Shown: one piece after another, positions 11,826 to 21,994 of the stretch
Numbering within the stretch: the first letter of the stretch is position 1
How the letters are laid out: each line of letters begins with the position of its first letter
Source: Coenobita brevimanus
Taxonomy: Eukaryota; Arthropoda; Malacostraca; Decapoda; Coenobitidae
Direction of reading: 5' to 3'
Assembly (NCBI GenBank): GCA_032717465.1
Contig: CM064632.1
Coordinates: 27,087,701 to 27,151,700, forward strand
Length of the DNA stretch: 64,000 bases
Made by a program: the position numbers and the translations under genes
Notes under the pieces: generated by a model
What the model was told of the DNA's origin: nothing
The model's input: only the letters and a program-made list of their open reading frames with translations
The model's database searches: none

Positions 11826-12345
11826 GAAATTTTTTTCTCAGGAAAAAAATGTCAATATACATACATATAAATCCCACTCAATCACACAAGACTCACACTG
11901 TGGTGTGTGTGTGTGCTATCCTGCTACAGGAGAAAGTCACAATCGCCAGTGAGCAAAAAAACTCGTATTTAAGTTAACAGATGCAAGCTCGAGGGAAAAA
12001 CTCCATGACGATGGTGAAAAATCCTGTACTCAGGTCAAACTGAGCGAAAAATTTGCTACATTTACATTAACAACTATTTGTTATGTAGCGTGATGTATGT
12101 AATACATGGTGTAGGTGTGACAGTTGAGGTGTAACTGTACCTACGTGTAAAATTACATAATGCAAATTTATAGTAAATAGTGACGACGAGGCAGAAGAGA
12201 AGAGGCGGCAGCATGCGAGAGGGACGACCAGTTGATCTGCAAGGCAATGCTGCACCCACCAGCTGCACCTGTGAAAGGAATTAAGGTGGAGCATCAAAAG
12301 TGTCATTTCTCTCTCTCTGCCTAGCAATCAGTACTTATGTCATTA

Positions 12346-12910
12346 TTAACCAGGAAACGTAGTCTTAGGATTCACCAATCGCTCAGGACCCTTATAGTTT
12401 ACTGGTTAACGCTTATTAACTAGGAAACGTGCTAGTTATTGAATTGCTCTAATCTCTTAGAATGGGCAGTTTACTAGTTAACCTAACATTATTAACCAGG
12501 AAACGTGCCAGTTCTTGAATTGCTCAGATCTCTTAGAACGGGCAGTTTACTGGTTAACCTAACTCTACACTTACGACTAATAACAGGAAGCTGAGAATCC
12601 CTACGCAATCTCGGGCAGATCACATTTTAACACCCACCGTGGGTGTGAACACTCATCTGGATATTGTGCATTCTCCAGCAATCCTCAGAGAGGCCCACAG
12701 CTCGAGACGTTCCACAAGGTAATTCACACACAGCCTCGGACTGTCTCTGCGGAGTTCTCAAACTTCCCCCTTTAACCCACAATACATAGGTATGTACAGG
12801 CCCTGGACATACTGTGTCCTGTGGGGCCAACAGGTGAGACGTCAGGTCTACACTTTTAACTGGGAACCAGGCTGGTCCTTGGATTACTCAAATCTCTGAG
12901 AACGCCTATC
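12346..12910. repeat. ~74-bp units bounded by TTAACCAG/CTGGTTAA, inside the LTR element
   Basis: Three tandem units (about 12,346-12,410, 12,414-12,484 and 12,488-12,560) each start with TTAACCAGGAAACGT or a variant and end with TTTACTGGTTAAC, so each can fold into a hairpin. A fourth weaker relative lies at 12,856-12,906. A reversed relative sits at 22,600-22,675 inside piggyBac-1. The rest of 11,826-13,036 is non-coding with no motif recognised. Confidence 0.65.
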
Positions 12911-13036
12911 TTACGGAACCCAGCATACAACAGTTGCCCATGTTAGTTAGCAGTTAGCAGGCGAGACATCAGGTCTGCACCCACTTCACCACTGCCCTGT
13001 CTCTCAACTGACTCAGAGATTACGGGTGTGGTTTCA

Positions 13037-13313
13037 AATGGCGCAGGAAGGACATGTCCCTGATTCATGGTACGTGGACACAATGCAGGAATGCACAAAA
13101 CTATGTATTTCTCGTCCCATCCCTGGCCAGAAAAAGTCAGCTCGGATACGGCCCTGGGTTTTTCTTTTGCCCATGTGACCTCCTGAGGCTGAACAATGAC
13201 CCTATTCTAACACTGCTAGGTGGTACTTAGCGGGAACGACAAACTGCAATCGAACCTCGCCCTCAGGTGTTCGTGACTCACGGTACAGCCGTCCTTGTTT
13301 GCGAAGGAACTTG
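13037..13313 (-). pseudogene. Integrase H2C2 zinc-finger remnant
   Basis: The minus-strand translation gives KFLRKQGRLYRE, then VVPAKYHLAVLE, a TAG stop near 13,203, then GHCSASGGHMGKRKTQGRI and FFWPGMGREI with a downstream C-x-V/S-type pair. This matches the N-terminal zinc-binding domain of retroviral and Gypsy integrases (LYR..., GHxGxxKTxxRIxxxFxWPG). It lies in the same frame as the protease ORF, separated only by a TAA at 13,314-13,316. The catalytic integrase core (DDE) is missing, and sequence beyond 13,037 is unrelated. In the intact element this would insert the cDNA into the host genome. Confidence 0.8.
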
Positions 13314-13315
13314 GC

Positions 13316-14074
13316 TTAACCTCCCCATGAATACTTTATCACTCTACCCTTTTGTTTCTTTCGCACGGCAGCAAGTGTTGGGTCAGAGTGTTGTTCTTGA
13401 ACAACAACTTGGCTACACATCAGATCTTGCGGCAATTCGATGGTCACAGGGATGACACAGTTTGAAGCCTCAGCCATGGCTCGTGTTACTGCAGCCGAAG
13501 TCTGAGTAGCGTCATCTTCAGTGCAACTATACTTGGCACCAGGAATATTGCCTATGATTTGGTCAAATAAAGGTTCTGGCATGAGAACTGCGAGTGTCGT
13601 ACCAGTGTAAAATGGAGATGCCACCTGGATACGTGCCTCAGGGAACGATCTCACTGATCCATCAATAAGGTTAGCTTGGACCTGTCGACCTGTATATTGC
13701 TCAGGCCGAACTAGACTCTGCCTGACAGAGCAACCTGAGGAACCATTGTCTCTCAGGACCTTCACAGAAATGTCTCCCACAAACCCTGGCTGAGCAAGGA
13801 AGGTACTGTCACCTGTGGGAGGGCCTGTGGAGGAAGCAGCTAGCCACTGATTAGGCTGCTTAATAAATGATGCAGCAAATGTGGTGCCCTGAGAACTTGA
13901 TACCTGAGGGGTCGTGCCCACCATCTGAGAAGCTGGAGCATTGACCACCTGTGGAGGAGGGTTCACTGTCGTTGGGGAACCAGTGAACTGCGAAGTACCT
14001 GTACTGGTGGGGTTGGCACCACTGTACGCTTGTTGTGGCATAAGGGCTGCATTTGCATCCTGCCTCCGATACAC
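13316..14074 (-). pseudogene. Retroviral-type aspartic protease region
   Basis: The 252-codon frame has a Pro/Gln/Thr/Ser-rich N-terminal half and then a protease-like fold pattern: VGDISVKVLRDNGSSG, a downstream beta-strand region ending FYTGTTLAVL, and MPEPLFDQIIGNIPGAKY, where one expects the conserved L-I-x-G-N/D segment. The active-site triad is DNG instead of DTG or DSG. Since the protease acts as a dimer that cuts the Gag-Pol polyprotein, this change would be expected to weaken or abolish activity. A linker with EQHSDPTLAAVRKK follows, the usual lead-in to an integrase zinc finger. The start is arbitrary, as this is part of a polyprotein in a different frame from gag. Confidence 0.75.
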
Positions 14075-14088
14075 TAAAGTCGATTGCC

Positions 14089-15314
14089 TTACTGAGGGTT
14101 ACGTGGTTTGTCCTTGTCCTGCTGCTGCTTGAAATACCGGTACTGCTGCTGGTTAGGGTTCTGCTTATCGTACCACTTCCACTCAGGTTTCTGAGTGTTT
14201 TGCCCCTGGTCCTTCTGCAGTTTTGGACCTTGGCCATTATTCTGAAAACGGCCTTGTTGCTGGGGTTCAGTCTGAGATGGTTTCCCAGATTTATCAGGTT
14301 TCCTGTTCCAGGTATGCTGCTTGCGAGTTTGATACCCATATGCAGTAAAGAATGCGTCAGCCTTCTTCACCATTTGGCTGGCATCTCTTACCTGGCAGAT
14401 CTTAAGCTGAGCCATAAGTTCAGTAGGCCACGACTTTTCCAGCTGAGTGTGCAGCATAAGGTCAATTATCCCCTCATGCGTGGAAGGAGTTTCATCTTTC
14501 TCCATCCACTCATCTAAGTAAGCAGTAAGCCGGTCAAGAAACTGAACGGCAGTCTCTTTATCTTGTAAACGCGCCCTCATGAACTGACTCTTGGCGTCGT
14601 CAACTGTGACACCGTACGCTTTGATGAGTGCGGCCTTCATCATCTCATACGTGAAATTGTCTCCACAAATTCTGTGAAGAATATCGAGGGCAGGGCCCTC
14701 AAACAGGCTAAGAAATTGAAGCCGCTTAGCTGCATCATCCAGCTGGTACAGTTGAGCCATGCCTTCAAAACGGGCTATGTATGGCTCGATTCGCTCACCT
14801 TCTTTGTATGGAGGAAGCTTGATGTGTGGGGTCGCCATAACATGTGCAGGGAGAGCGCTCGTGGAGCTTGGGCCAGCTGCACCAGATGTGTCTGAAGCCA
14901 AGGAATCTCGCTTGAGCTTCAGCACTTCAAATTCATGTTTTTCGCACGTTCATGTTCTCGTTCTCTCTCGCGTAGTTGTAACTCGTATTGACGTTCTCTC
15001 TCTTGTTCCTCACGCTGTTCTCGCTCATGTTCTAACTCGAGTTCGCGTTGTTTTCACTCGTGTTCTAACTCGAGTTCGCGTTGTTTTCGCTCGTGTTCTA
15101 ACTCGAGTTTGCGTTGTTTTTGTTCGTGTTCGCACTGTTCTCGCTCGTGTTCACATTGTTCTCGCTCGTGTTCACGTTGGATGCTACGCTCTTCACGAGC
15201 ATCACTCTCATGTTGCTGCTTGTGACTAAGCCGAGAGAGGACATAATTCTTAATTTCAGTTGGGTCTGTAAGACCCATATCTTCGGCTTCTTGTACATAG
15301 ACGCTGGTGGACAT
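14089..15314 (-). pseudogene. gag polyprotein (SCAN-like capsid), disrupted
   Basis: The reading frame opens with ATG at 15,314 (MSTSVYVQEAEDMG), 321 bp inside the 5' LTR edge, as expected for gag. An Arg/Glu/Gln/His repeat region (coiled-coil-like, REHEREQCEHE units) follows. A TGA at about 15,054 breaks this repeat where neighbouring units have CGA, so it looks like a CpG decay mutation. A second break (frameshift near 14,940) precedes the capsid part (14,925-14,089): PPYKEGERIEPYIARFEGMA, LQFLSLFEGPALDIL, MMKAALIKAYGVT and FLDRLTAYLDEWM. This helix pattern resembles the SCAN/retroviral capsid C-terminal domain. The end is Gln/Lys/Asn-rich and basic (nucleic-acid binding). I see no CCHC knuckle. 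Confidence 0.82.
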
Positions 15315-15635
15315 GGTGCTAACTCAATCTAAGCAAACTAGCGACTCAGTACTGACTGCAATTTTTTCAGAGAAAGATATCAATAATCGAGAATAAAGAA
15401 TATAGGCACAGGTTAGTGGTGACCAGTTTTATCTAATTAAACTGGTAAAGAAAGAAAATTAAACAAACAACTGACTGTGAAAACTATTATGTAAATTAAC
15501 AAAAATGAATCAATAATCACCAGTAAGGTAGTGCCTATAGACTTTAATGATAAATACCTAAGTATGAACGAGTGAGTATTATCTCGTGAATAGCTTTAGA
15601 GCTAGGAGTTAATATCATGGAACGAGGTCGTCAAT

Positions 15636-16654
15636 TGTCACGGGGTTTTTAATGTACATGCAATATTTAAGGATAATTTTCAATAATACTGAGAGCAGGG
15701 ACAATGAATTGTCTTGTGAAAATCAAGCAATGATTACTTTATGCCAGCTTACTTCGCCGATTCTCTAAGGACGAGAATTTATAAACTTTCTCAACAGTAC
15801 ACAGCAGAGACTAATTCCTCACAATTGCCGTTTGTTAGTACTGTTAGCCTCTGGAGAAAGTGACTTCACCCCTGACAATCAATAACTAATGCTATTAATG
15901 ATAACAGATTCTTGCTGATGCATTAACTCCTAGATGGCACACCGGATTTTAAGCTTAATACAAAAAGCCTGGCCTAAATACCAGTTATGAATAGCAAAGC
16001 ATTTATGCAAACTAGGAGCTATAAGTGATATAAGCTTAATATGGAAAATAAAACACGAGTTTACATTACATTAAGCTCAAGAAAAAGAACTGTTAAATAT
16101 ATTGATTACAAAGAAATGAATTTATGTTACATTTCAAAATTAATTCAAAATAAGGAGATCGCACTCACTCGCTCACTCAAAAGCTAAACTCTTAAACCTA
16201 GGAAAAAACGAAAAGAAAATACTGGTCAGAAAAGTGGACAAAGCAGATGACTGGGCGTCTTTACTGGAAGGACACTGCACACGCTAAGTCTCTCGCCAAT
16301 CACACTAGGTGGGAATACGGCGGCAGTGGGAACTGCATTGTAGGAAGGACACTGCCACACACTACCTGCTTCCGCGGCGTACAAATCTTGACTGACTTCA
16401 AATCGTGGGAAAGAGGCAAGTGTCCAGCCACACTGCTAACAGCTAGAATGAGCGAAACACGCCCATAACAAATCGCTCAGCGGAAGTGCTAATGTCTCGC
16501 ACGAAGACGATCTCCTATGACACATTGAAAAATTGCCTGAAAAACACTCCCGACTGGGTGAACACGCAGCGGCCAAACTGAACGACAAACACTGGGACTC
16601 CACTCGAGTTTGCGGCTTCCCACAAAAGTTGATGTCACAAGCCGACTTGTGACA
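15636..16654 (-). repeat. 5' LTR of the Gypsy-like element (element sense is minus)
   Basis: 1,019 bp, starts TGTCACGG and ends GTGACA as read on the plus strand, with CGGTG outside. On the inner side the minus-strand sequence ATTGACGACCTCGTTCCA follows the LTR. This is where a tRNA primer site should be, but it lacks a clear TGG start, so the primer cannot be named. Confidence 0.93.
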
Positions 16655-16659
16655 CGGTG

Positions 16660-16743
16660 TTAGATGGAACAAGTACAGAGTTCTTCACTCTCGCAAAAAT
16701 GTTGATGTTCGATAAATTTTTACTTTTTTGGCAGTAGTGGGTA

Positions 16744-16791
<48 letters not shown>

Positions 16792-16964
16792 TACAGTATC
16801 CGGAATACTGTTCTTATCACACTTCACAACCGAAACAATAACTCACCGGCGGCGATATACGAAGTTGGCTTAGTACAGAATAGCGTTATACGATTCTGCT
16901 TGTCTCAGGGATACCTACTACTACCACTACTAATAGTACTACTACTACTATAACAGTAGTAGTA

Positions 16965-17006
<42 letters not shown>

Positions 17007-17100
17007 TTACAGTAATAATACGCTCCCACAAGACTGTCTAACTTAGCTTACGAAGGCCGACAGTTGTAGTACTCAGAGTAATAATAAGTGCTATAACCTT
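16660..17100. repeat. Microsatellite cluster right of the LTR element
   Basis: (GA)n at about 16,747-16,788, then ACT/AGT triplets from 16,916 changing to (AAT)n to about 17,005. Nothing else is recognised to 17,100. Confidence 0.8.
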
Positions 17101-17457
17101 CATGATTACTTTCAGTGTATCAAAAATCCAATTCCTAAGTCAATCAACCAGCCTAAACCTTTCACAATATTATACATTAATATTCAACAGTCCACAACAC
17201 ATACCTTCACCATCTCTAAATATCATGGGGATAACTTTCTCTAGAGATCTATTACGGAAAAATTTCATTACGTCTCTTGTAAAATCCATTTCCCGGGGAC
17301 TAGGTGTGCTAAATCGACTCCGTAATTTCTTTATCCCTGCAAACTTGCTGACTTTGCACAGTGGATATTATTCATCCTAGTAAAGGATACCGCTCTTCCA
17401 TGTGGGGGAGTTCCACCAACATGCGGCACTTCTCAGCTGGGTGGAAGCTAAGGATTT

Positions 17458-17519
<62 letters not shown>

Positions 17520-17660
17520 ATCACAAGCTCTCTTGTATTCAATAGTCGCAGTCCTTCACGTATGTAAATGGTTAACTCTATTGTCGTCCTCCTTTCTCTG
17601 ATTTTCCCTCTGCTTATAAACTCCAGTCTGTTAAACGCAACGTGTCCTGGGATTTCGAAA
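17101..17660 (+). pseudogene. LINE-A, old diverged 3' fragment
   Basis: Diverged relative of the last third of the LINE-A ORF. FITSLVKSISRGLGVLNRL and FFIPANLLTLHSGYY match the LINE-A copies at about 35,550-35,660 and 55,390-55,500. A (CT)n run (17,463-17,515) has replaced or invaded the middle, and the C-terminal segment resumes at about 17,570. The fragment ends with an A-run at 17,660-17,678, consistent with a LINE tail. 5'-truncated and inactive. Confidence 0.75.
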
Positions 17661-17995
17661 AAAAAAAAAAAAAAAAAATCAACCGATGCTATGTTGTTCA
17701 ATTTTTCCATGAAAGAACATTTTTTAAAGTTTTCAGCGTCTGTTTTGTTTTCATTTGTTTCCATATAACAAACAGCTATATGCCTTGCCACTCTAATTAG
17801 TCACTATCAGTCACTAAAAGGCGGCACCACATGGAGTGAGTGGATGATGGGAGCCCAACCTATTTACAATCATCTACCCCTTCACTACCAAGACGTACGG
17901 TACTTTTTAATTCAAATCTTGCTTACTAGAGAAGATTTTATTCTGCTTAGGAAAGGCTTTTCGACCAGTCGGTGTTAAACTGAGTTTTCATTAAC
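17661..17995. other. Spacer with poly-A start
   Basis: It begins with the ~19-bp A-run at the end of the LINE-A fragment. A CCTTCACTACCAAGACGTAC stretch near 17,879 resembles MITE-C-type sequence. No gene seen. Confidence 0.5.
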
Positions 17996-18860
17996 ATCTT
18001 CATTAATAGATGTTTGTCGTATAAAAAGCACTACTAGATGTTTGCCATAAAAAAGCAATACTAGATGTTTGTCATAAAAAGGCACTACTAGATGTTTGTC
18101 ATAAAAAAGCACTACTAGATGTTTGTCATAAAAAAGCAACACTAGATGTTTGTCATAAAAAGGCACTACTAGATGTTTGTCATAAAAAAGCACTACTAGA
18201 TGTTTGTCATAAAAAGGCAATAATAGATGTTTGTCATAAAAAGGCACTACTAGATGTTTGTCATAAAAAGGCACTACTAGATGTTTGTCATAAAAAGGCA
18301 CTACTAGATGTTTGTCATAAAAAGGCACTACTAGATGTTTGTCATAAAAAAGCACTACTAGATGTTTGTCATAAAAAGGCAATAATAGATGTTTGTCATA
18401 AAAAGCAATAATAGATGTTTGTCATATAAAAGCAATTATATTTGTTTGTCATAAAAAAAACTTTAAAAGATGATTGTTCTAAAAAAATCTATAATAGATG
18501 TCTGTCATTAAAATCAATAATACTGTAGATGTTTGTCCCATGAAAAAATCAGTAACAGATGTTTGTCATAAAAAAATAATAATAGATGCTTGTCATCAAA
18601 GATCAATAATAGATATCTGTCGTGAAAAAAATAAAATAAAAAATAACAAACGTTTATCGTATGGGAAAAAATCAGTAACAGATGTTTGTCGTAAGGTAAA
18701 AAAAAAAAAAAAAATCAGTAACATGTTTGTCGTATGGAAAAAAAAACAATACAGTAACAGATACCTGTCAATAAAAAGTCATTAACAAATGGTGGTCGTA
18801 AGAAAAAAAAGAAACTTTAATATTAGATATTTGTTGTAAAGTAAGAAAAAAACAAAATGA
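17996..18860. repeat. 27-bp minisatellite, homogeneous core plus decaying flank
   Basis: The unit GATGTTTGTCATAAAAAGGC plus ACTACTA repeats about 16 times between 18,007 and 18,430 with few changes. It then continues to about 18,850 as increasingly diverged, longer and A-rich units that keep only GATGTTTGTC. Because 27 is a multiple of three, the minus strand keeps a 135-codon frame of FYDKHLVVP units. I do not regard that as a gene. Confidence 0.9.
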
Positions 18861-18876
18861 AAGTAGCAATTTAAAC

Positions 18877-19084
18877 TATACTATATTTACTCTAACTTGG
18901 TCTAAAATTGCCATCAGTCTATTTACAGTACGGCACTAAGGTGTAGCAATAACAATGGATTTACACTAAAATATGGTGTTAGTCACAAAGAAGTGTTGCG
19001 GAATGGATGTAGACGCGTGGGATTGTCCTTTTTTTATGTCCATGCGCTGCATCATATAAACTGCAAAAGGACGAAAATTTGGGC

Positions 19085-19085
<1 letters not shown>
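18877..19085. mobile_element. MITE-B copy, right end replaced by (GA)n
   Basis: Left end TATACTATATTTACTCTAAC then TTGGTCTAAAATTGCCATC. The right end has GGACGAAAATTTGGGCAA and is then cut by (GA)n at 19,087-19,118. It matches the copies at 29,577 and 48,787. Confidence 0.75.
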
Positions 19086-19120
<35 letters not shown>

Positions 19121-19338
19121 TAAACAAAAACATTTAAAACATTCCAATACCTGCATCACCATCATCGTCCTCAACACTGTCCAATCCTACTGTATATTGC
19201 CCATTAGTAACGTCGAGGCCAGACGACAGGCCTCTCACTCCAGTTATTAAAGACGAGTGACCGGACGCCCTCCCAAGATTGATATTATGGAAACAGTACA
19301 CACTAGCCTAATCATCCCTCGAAAATAATCCCACTTAA

Positions 19339-19356
19339 CCCTATTCGGTGCACCCC
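19339..19356 (+). repeat. piggyBac-1 left terminal inverted repeat
   Basis: CCCTATTCGGTGCACCCC, directly after TTAA. It pairs with the right end at 25,365-25,382 with one mismatch. A short inner palindrome (GTATCATTTTTGATAC) follows. Confidence 0.9.
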
Positions 19357-20709
19357 GTATCATTTTTGATACGCCCTAACTAATTTTTGCCAATAAACTC
19401 TAGTTTGTAAGCAATGCATGGTCTCACGATTATTTTCTTGTTAAATTACTGGAAACACAACAAAATAGTGATTCTGAGCGAAAAAACTGGGTTGAAACGA
19501 GCGTTTTCTCTAAAATTAACGATTTTTCCCCGTGGAGAGCGCTAAACAAAAAGAAAACGCTCGAAGATGAGTGAAATATCTGGGACCCTAGCCTACGCAA
19601 GCCTAACGGGCATCAACACAGCTTCCAGACGTACGATACGTTTCCTATTTTCATTAAAACTACTTTATTTTCTATGTATTATTCATTGTTCATACTTTAT
19701 GACTCCTCATACTTAGTGAAATAGTTATTTCATTCACTAATTTTATTATCTATGTATTATTCATTGTTTTTTCTCTATGACTCCTCATACCCAATGAAAT
19801 GGTTGTTCGTACACATACACACAGATACACACATGTGCATTGTATTGTGCACACAGATACACACACGTGCATTGTAATGTGCACACACACACACACACAC
19901 ACACAAACCTCGCGGCTCTCGTGTAGGCGTGCTGGATGACGGTTAGTTAGGCATTAATTAGGGGACGGGGTGGATGTGCCGATGGACGTAGTCATTGCTT
20001 TTATTTTCGACTATGTTGACCCAGTCGAAGATTACTTGGAAGAGGTAGTTGGCGATGATGATGATGATGACCTTGCCTTGGATAGAGTAGCTGAGGGCGA
20101 CGATGTAGATGATGATCAGAATGTTGACAAAATGAAGAAGAGTGGGTACCACTCAGAAACAGAAAGCCACTGGTGAAAAATAGATTAATCAGTTCTTTGG
20201 ACCAGTGCTTGAACAAACATAATTATGACGAATTTGTCCTGCCACACGAGCTCAGGGAATATACCTGCATTTTAGAGAAACCCCAGAGAAAATTAGATAT
20301 CGGTAAGTCAATAATATGGACCAATCATACAGAAGGTAGGCCTGTTGAGAAGGTATTGCCTAGTGAAGGATGTTTTGTTAGGAGAGGCAAGGTCAGCTAA
20401 TACAGAAATAATGGCATGGGAGTTGTTTATAACATCTAATATGATTGATGGTATTGTAACCCATGCTAACACAAGGCATAATTACCGAAATTTCTAATAC
20501 TGACTGCTGAAATACCAACACACGTCAAGATGACTGATGCCATAGAATTGAAAAGCTTTTTTGGCCTGCTCTATCCAAGAGGTTTGTTGGGACAAAATAA
20601 ATATTGCTATAATCGTCTCTTCATGGAAGGGTTTGGTCACCCAATATTTGAAGCCGTCATGTCAGTAAAACGATTTGGTTTCTTACATGCCGACATAACT
20701 TTTAACAAC

Positions 20710-20857
20710 ATTGATACCAGACACCAGAGATGGGTAGACGATCAACTTTGATACCAGACACCAGAGATGGGTACACGATCAACATTGATACCAGACACCA
20801 GAGATGGGTACACGATCAACATTGATACCAGACACCAGAGATGGGTACACGATCGGT
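20710..20857 (+). repeat. 37-bp tandem repeat, 4 units, inside the transposase
   Basis: Unit: TTGATACCAGACACCAGAGA then TGGGTACACGATCAACA. Four near-identical copies start at 20,710, 20,747, 20,784 and 20,821. Three extra units add 111 bp (37 codons), so the frame downstream is restored, but the shifted middle units bring in a TGA at 20,749-20,751. Confidence 0.95.
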
Positions 20858-21452
20858 TTGCAGCAATCAGGGAGCTTTTTGAACAGTTCAGTAATTGTTG
20901 TTGCTCAGTGTTAGAGCCAGGTGACTTGTTGACCACTGATGAAACGTTGTATGGGTGCAGAACACAAATAGGGTTCAGACTGCAATAAGAGCAAACCCGT
21001 ACTCTATGGCCTCCAATATAAATCTATTAATGCTGTTAGATATCCATTTACCTTTAGGACAGCTGTATATTCAGGTAAACCTGGAGAGCCAGGACCACAG
21101 TACATACGCGGTACAGTCCCAACAGTGAAAGCTCTGGTAAGTCAGTTACAAGACTCAGTCGACCTTAGAGGTAGGATTATTAGCCTGGATAGATTGTACA
21201 CCAGTATAGAGTTGCTGGAGTGGCTTCAAACACAAGGTATCTCAGCCTTAGGTACTATAGATTCTACTAGGAAAGGCATACCACCAGAGATAGTCACAGA
21301 AAGGGAAGATAGGTCATACCAAGTTTACTGGAAGAAACACGGGGAGGAAATGACACTGAATCCTATGTAACACCCACCAAAAGCAAAGGTAAGAAAGATG
21401 TGTTACTTCTGAGCACAGTTTCCCTATATTAGGCATTACCAATGATGATGAT

Positions 21453-21456
<4 letters not shown>

Positions 21457-21507
<51 letters not shown>
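21457..21507. repeat. (AT)n microsatellite inside the transposase
   Basis: A run of about 25 AT units separates the LLLSTVS-type segment from the DFTKGGTDIMDQ segment of the piggyBac-1 transposase. Confidence 0.95.
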
Positions 21508-21512
<5 letters not shown>

Positions 21513-21994
21513 TGTATGATTTCACTAAAGGAGGCACTGACATTATGGATCAGAGAATAAGTTTTCATACAGTACACACTAAATCTAGAAGATGGACAGT
21601 GAATGCCCTTGGCTACATTGTCGACACTGCCAGAGTAAATTCACAGACAATTTATTCGTTATATAATAATCAGGACCCAAGAAAAATTGCTTCAATCTCC
21701 TATGGCTGGCAGTTAGTGAAGGCATTGTGTAATCTGCAAATTGAAAGAAGAAAAGTTCAGGCTTGTGGTCTGACCAGGAATACAATAGCTAAGATGAAGC
21801 TGATGCTCGGACAGGGAGATGTAGAGGAGGCCGTCCCAGAAGTAACACATGAGAATAGGTCAGGCAAGCAGCACAAGTGTCATTCATGCCTGGAGTCTCT
21901 TTATGGTCCAGGATACACTCAGAATCGCCCCAAAGCAAAATCGTCCACGAAACAATGTCAAGTATGTCACAAGCACACTTGTGATCAGAATTGA

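Larger units (their letters stand above)
10799..16659 (-). mobile_element. Ty3/Gypsy-like LTR retrotransposon, internally deleted, minus strand
   Basis: Two long direct repeats of about 1 kb (10,804-11,807 and 15,636-16,654) bound a 3.83-kb interior. Each repeat starts TGTCACGG and ends GTGACA. The 5-bp word CGGTG sits immediately outside both outer ends (10,799-10,803 and 16,655-16,659), a perfect target-site duplication, so this is one intact insertion. Coding remnants run on the minus strand from 15,314 to 13,037: SCAN-like gag, protease, integrase zinc finger. No reverse transcriptase or RNase H motif is visible, and the interior is shorter than a complete Gypsy-type element would need. 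Over the first ~490 aligned bases of the two LTRs I count about 14 differences, pointing to a moderately recent insertion. Confidence 0.93.
19970..21994 (+). pseudogene. piggyBac-1 transposase, multiply disrupted
   Basis: Fragments in changing frames together cover a DDE_Tnp_1_7-type transposase. They are: an acidic N-terminus (19,970-20,176); 20,173-20,400; a piece around AWELFITSNMIDGIV (about 20,410); 20,530-20,988 with the first catalytic Asp in LLTTDETLYG; 21,125-21,370 with IISLDRLYTSIELLEW (second Asp); and 21,512-21,994 with KGGTDIMDQRISF (third Asp) and a C-terminal CHSCLESLYGPG...CQVCHKHTC zinc-binding segment. All three acidic positions can still be recognised, but frameshifts, an in-frame TGA inside a 37-bp repeat expansion and an (AT)n insertion disable it. 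The intact enzyme would excise and reinsert the element at TTAA. Confidence 0.9.

Noticed and set aside
14053..15229. Plus-strand frames of 154-156 codons
   Set aside because: They are antisense to gag and protease of the LTR element, which show real family motifs on the minus strand.
17975..18382. 135-codon frame of FYDKHLVVP repeats as a repeat protein
   Set aside because: The 27-bp unit length keeps any frame open, there is no signal for translation, and the array decays into non-coding units.
18000..18440. CRISPR-like array (regular ~27-bp repeats)
   Set aside because: There are no unique spacers between units, the genome is eukaryotic, and the units are directly adjacent. It is a minisatellite.
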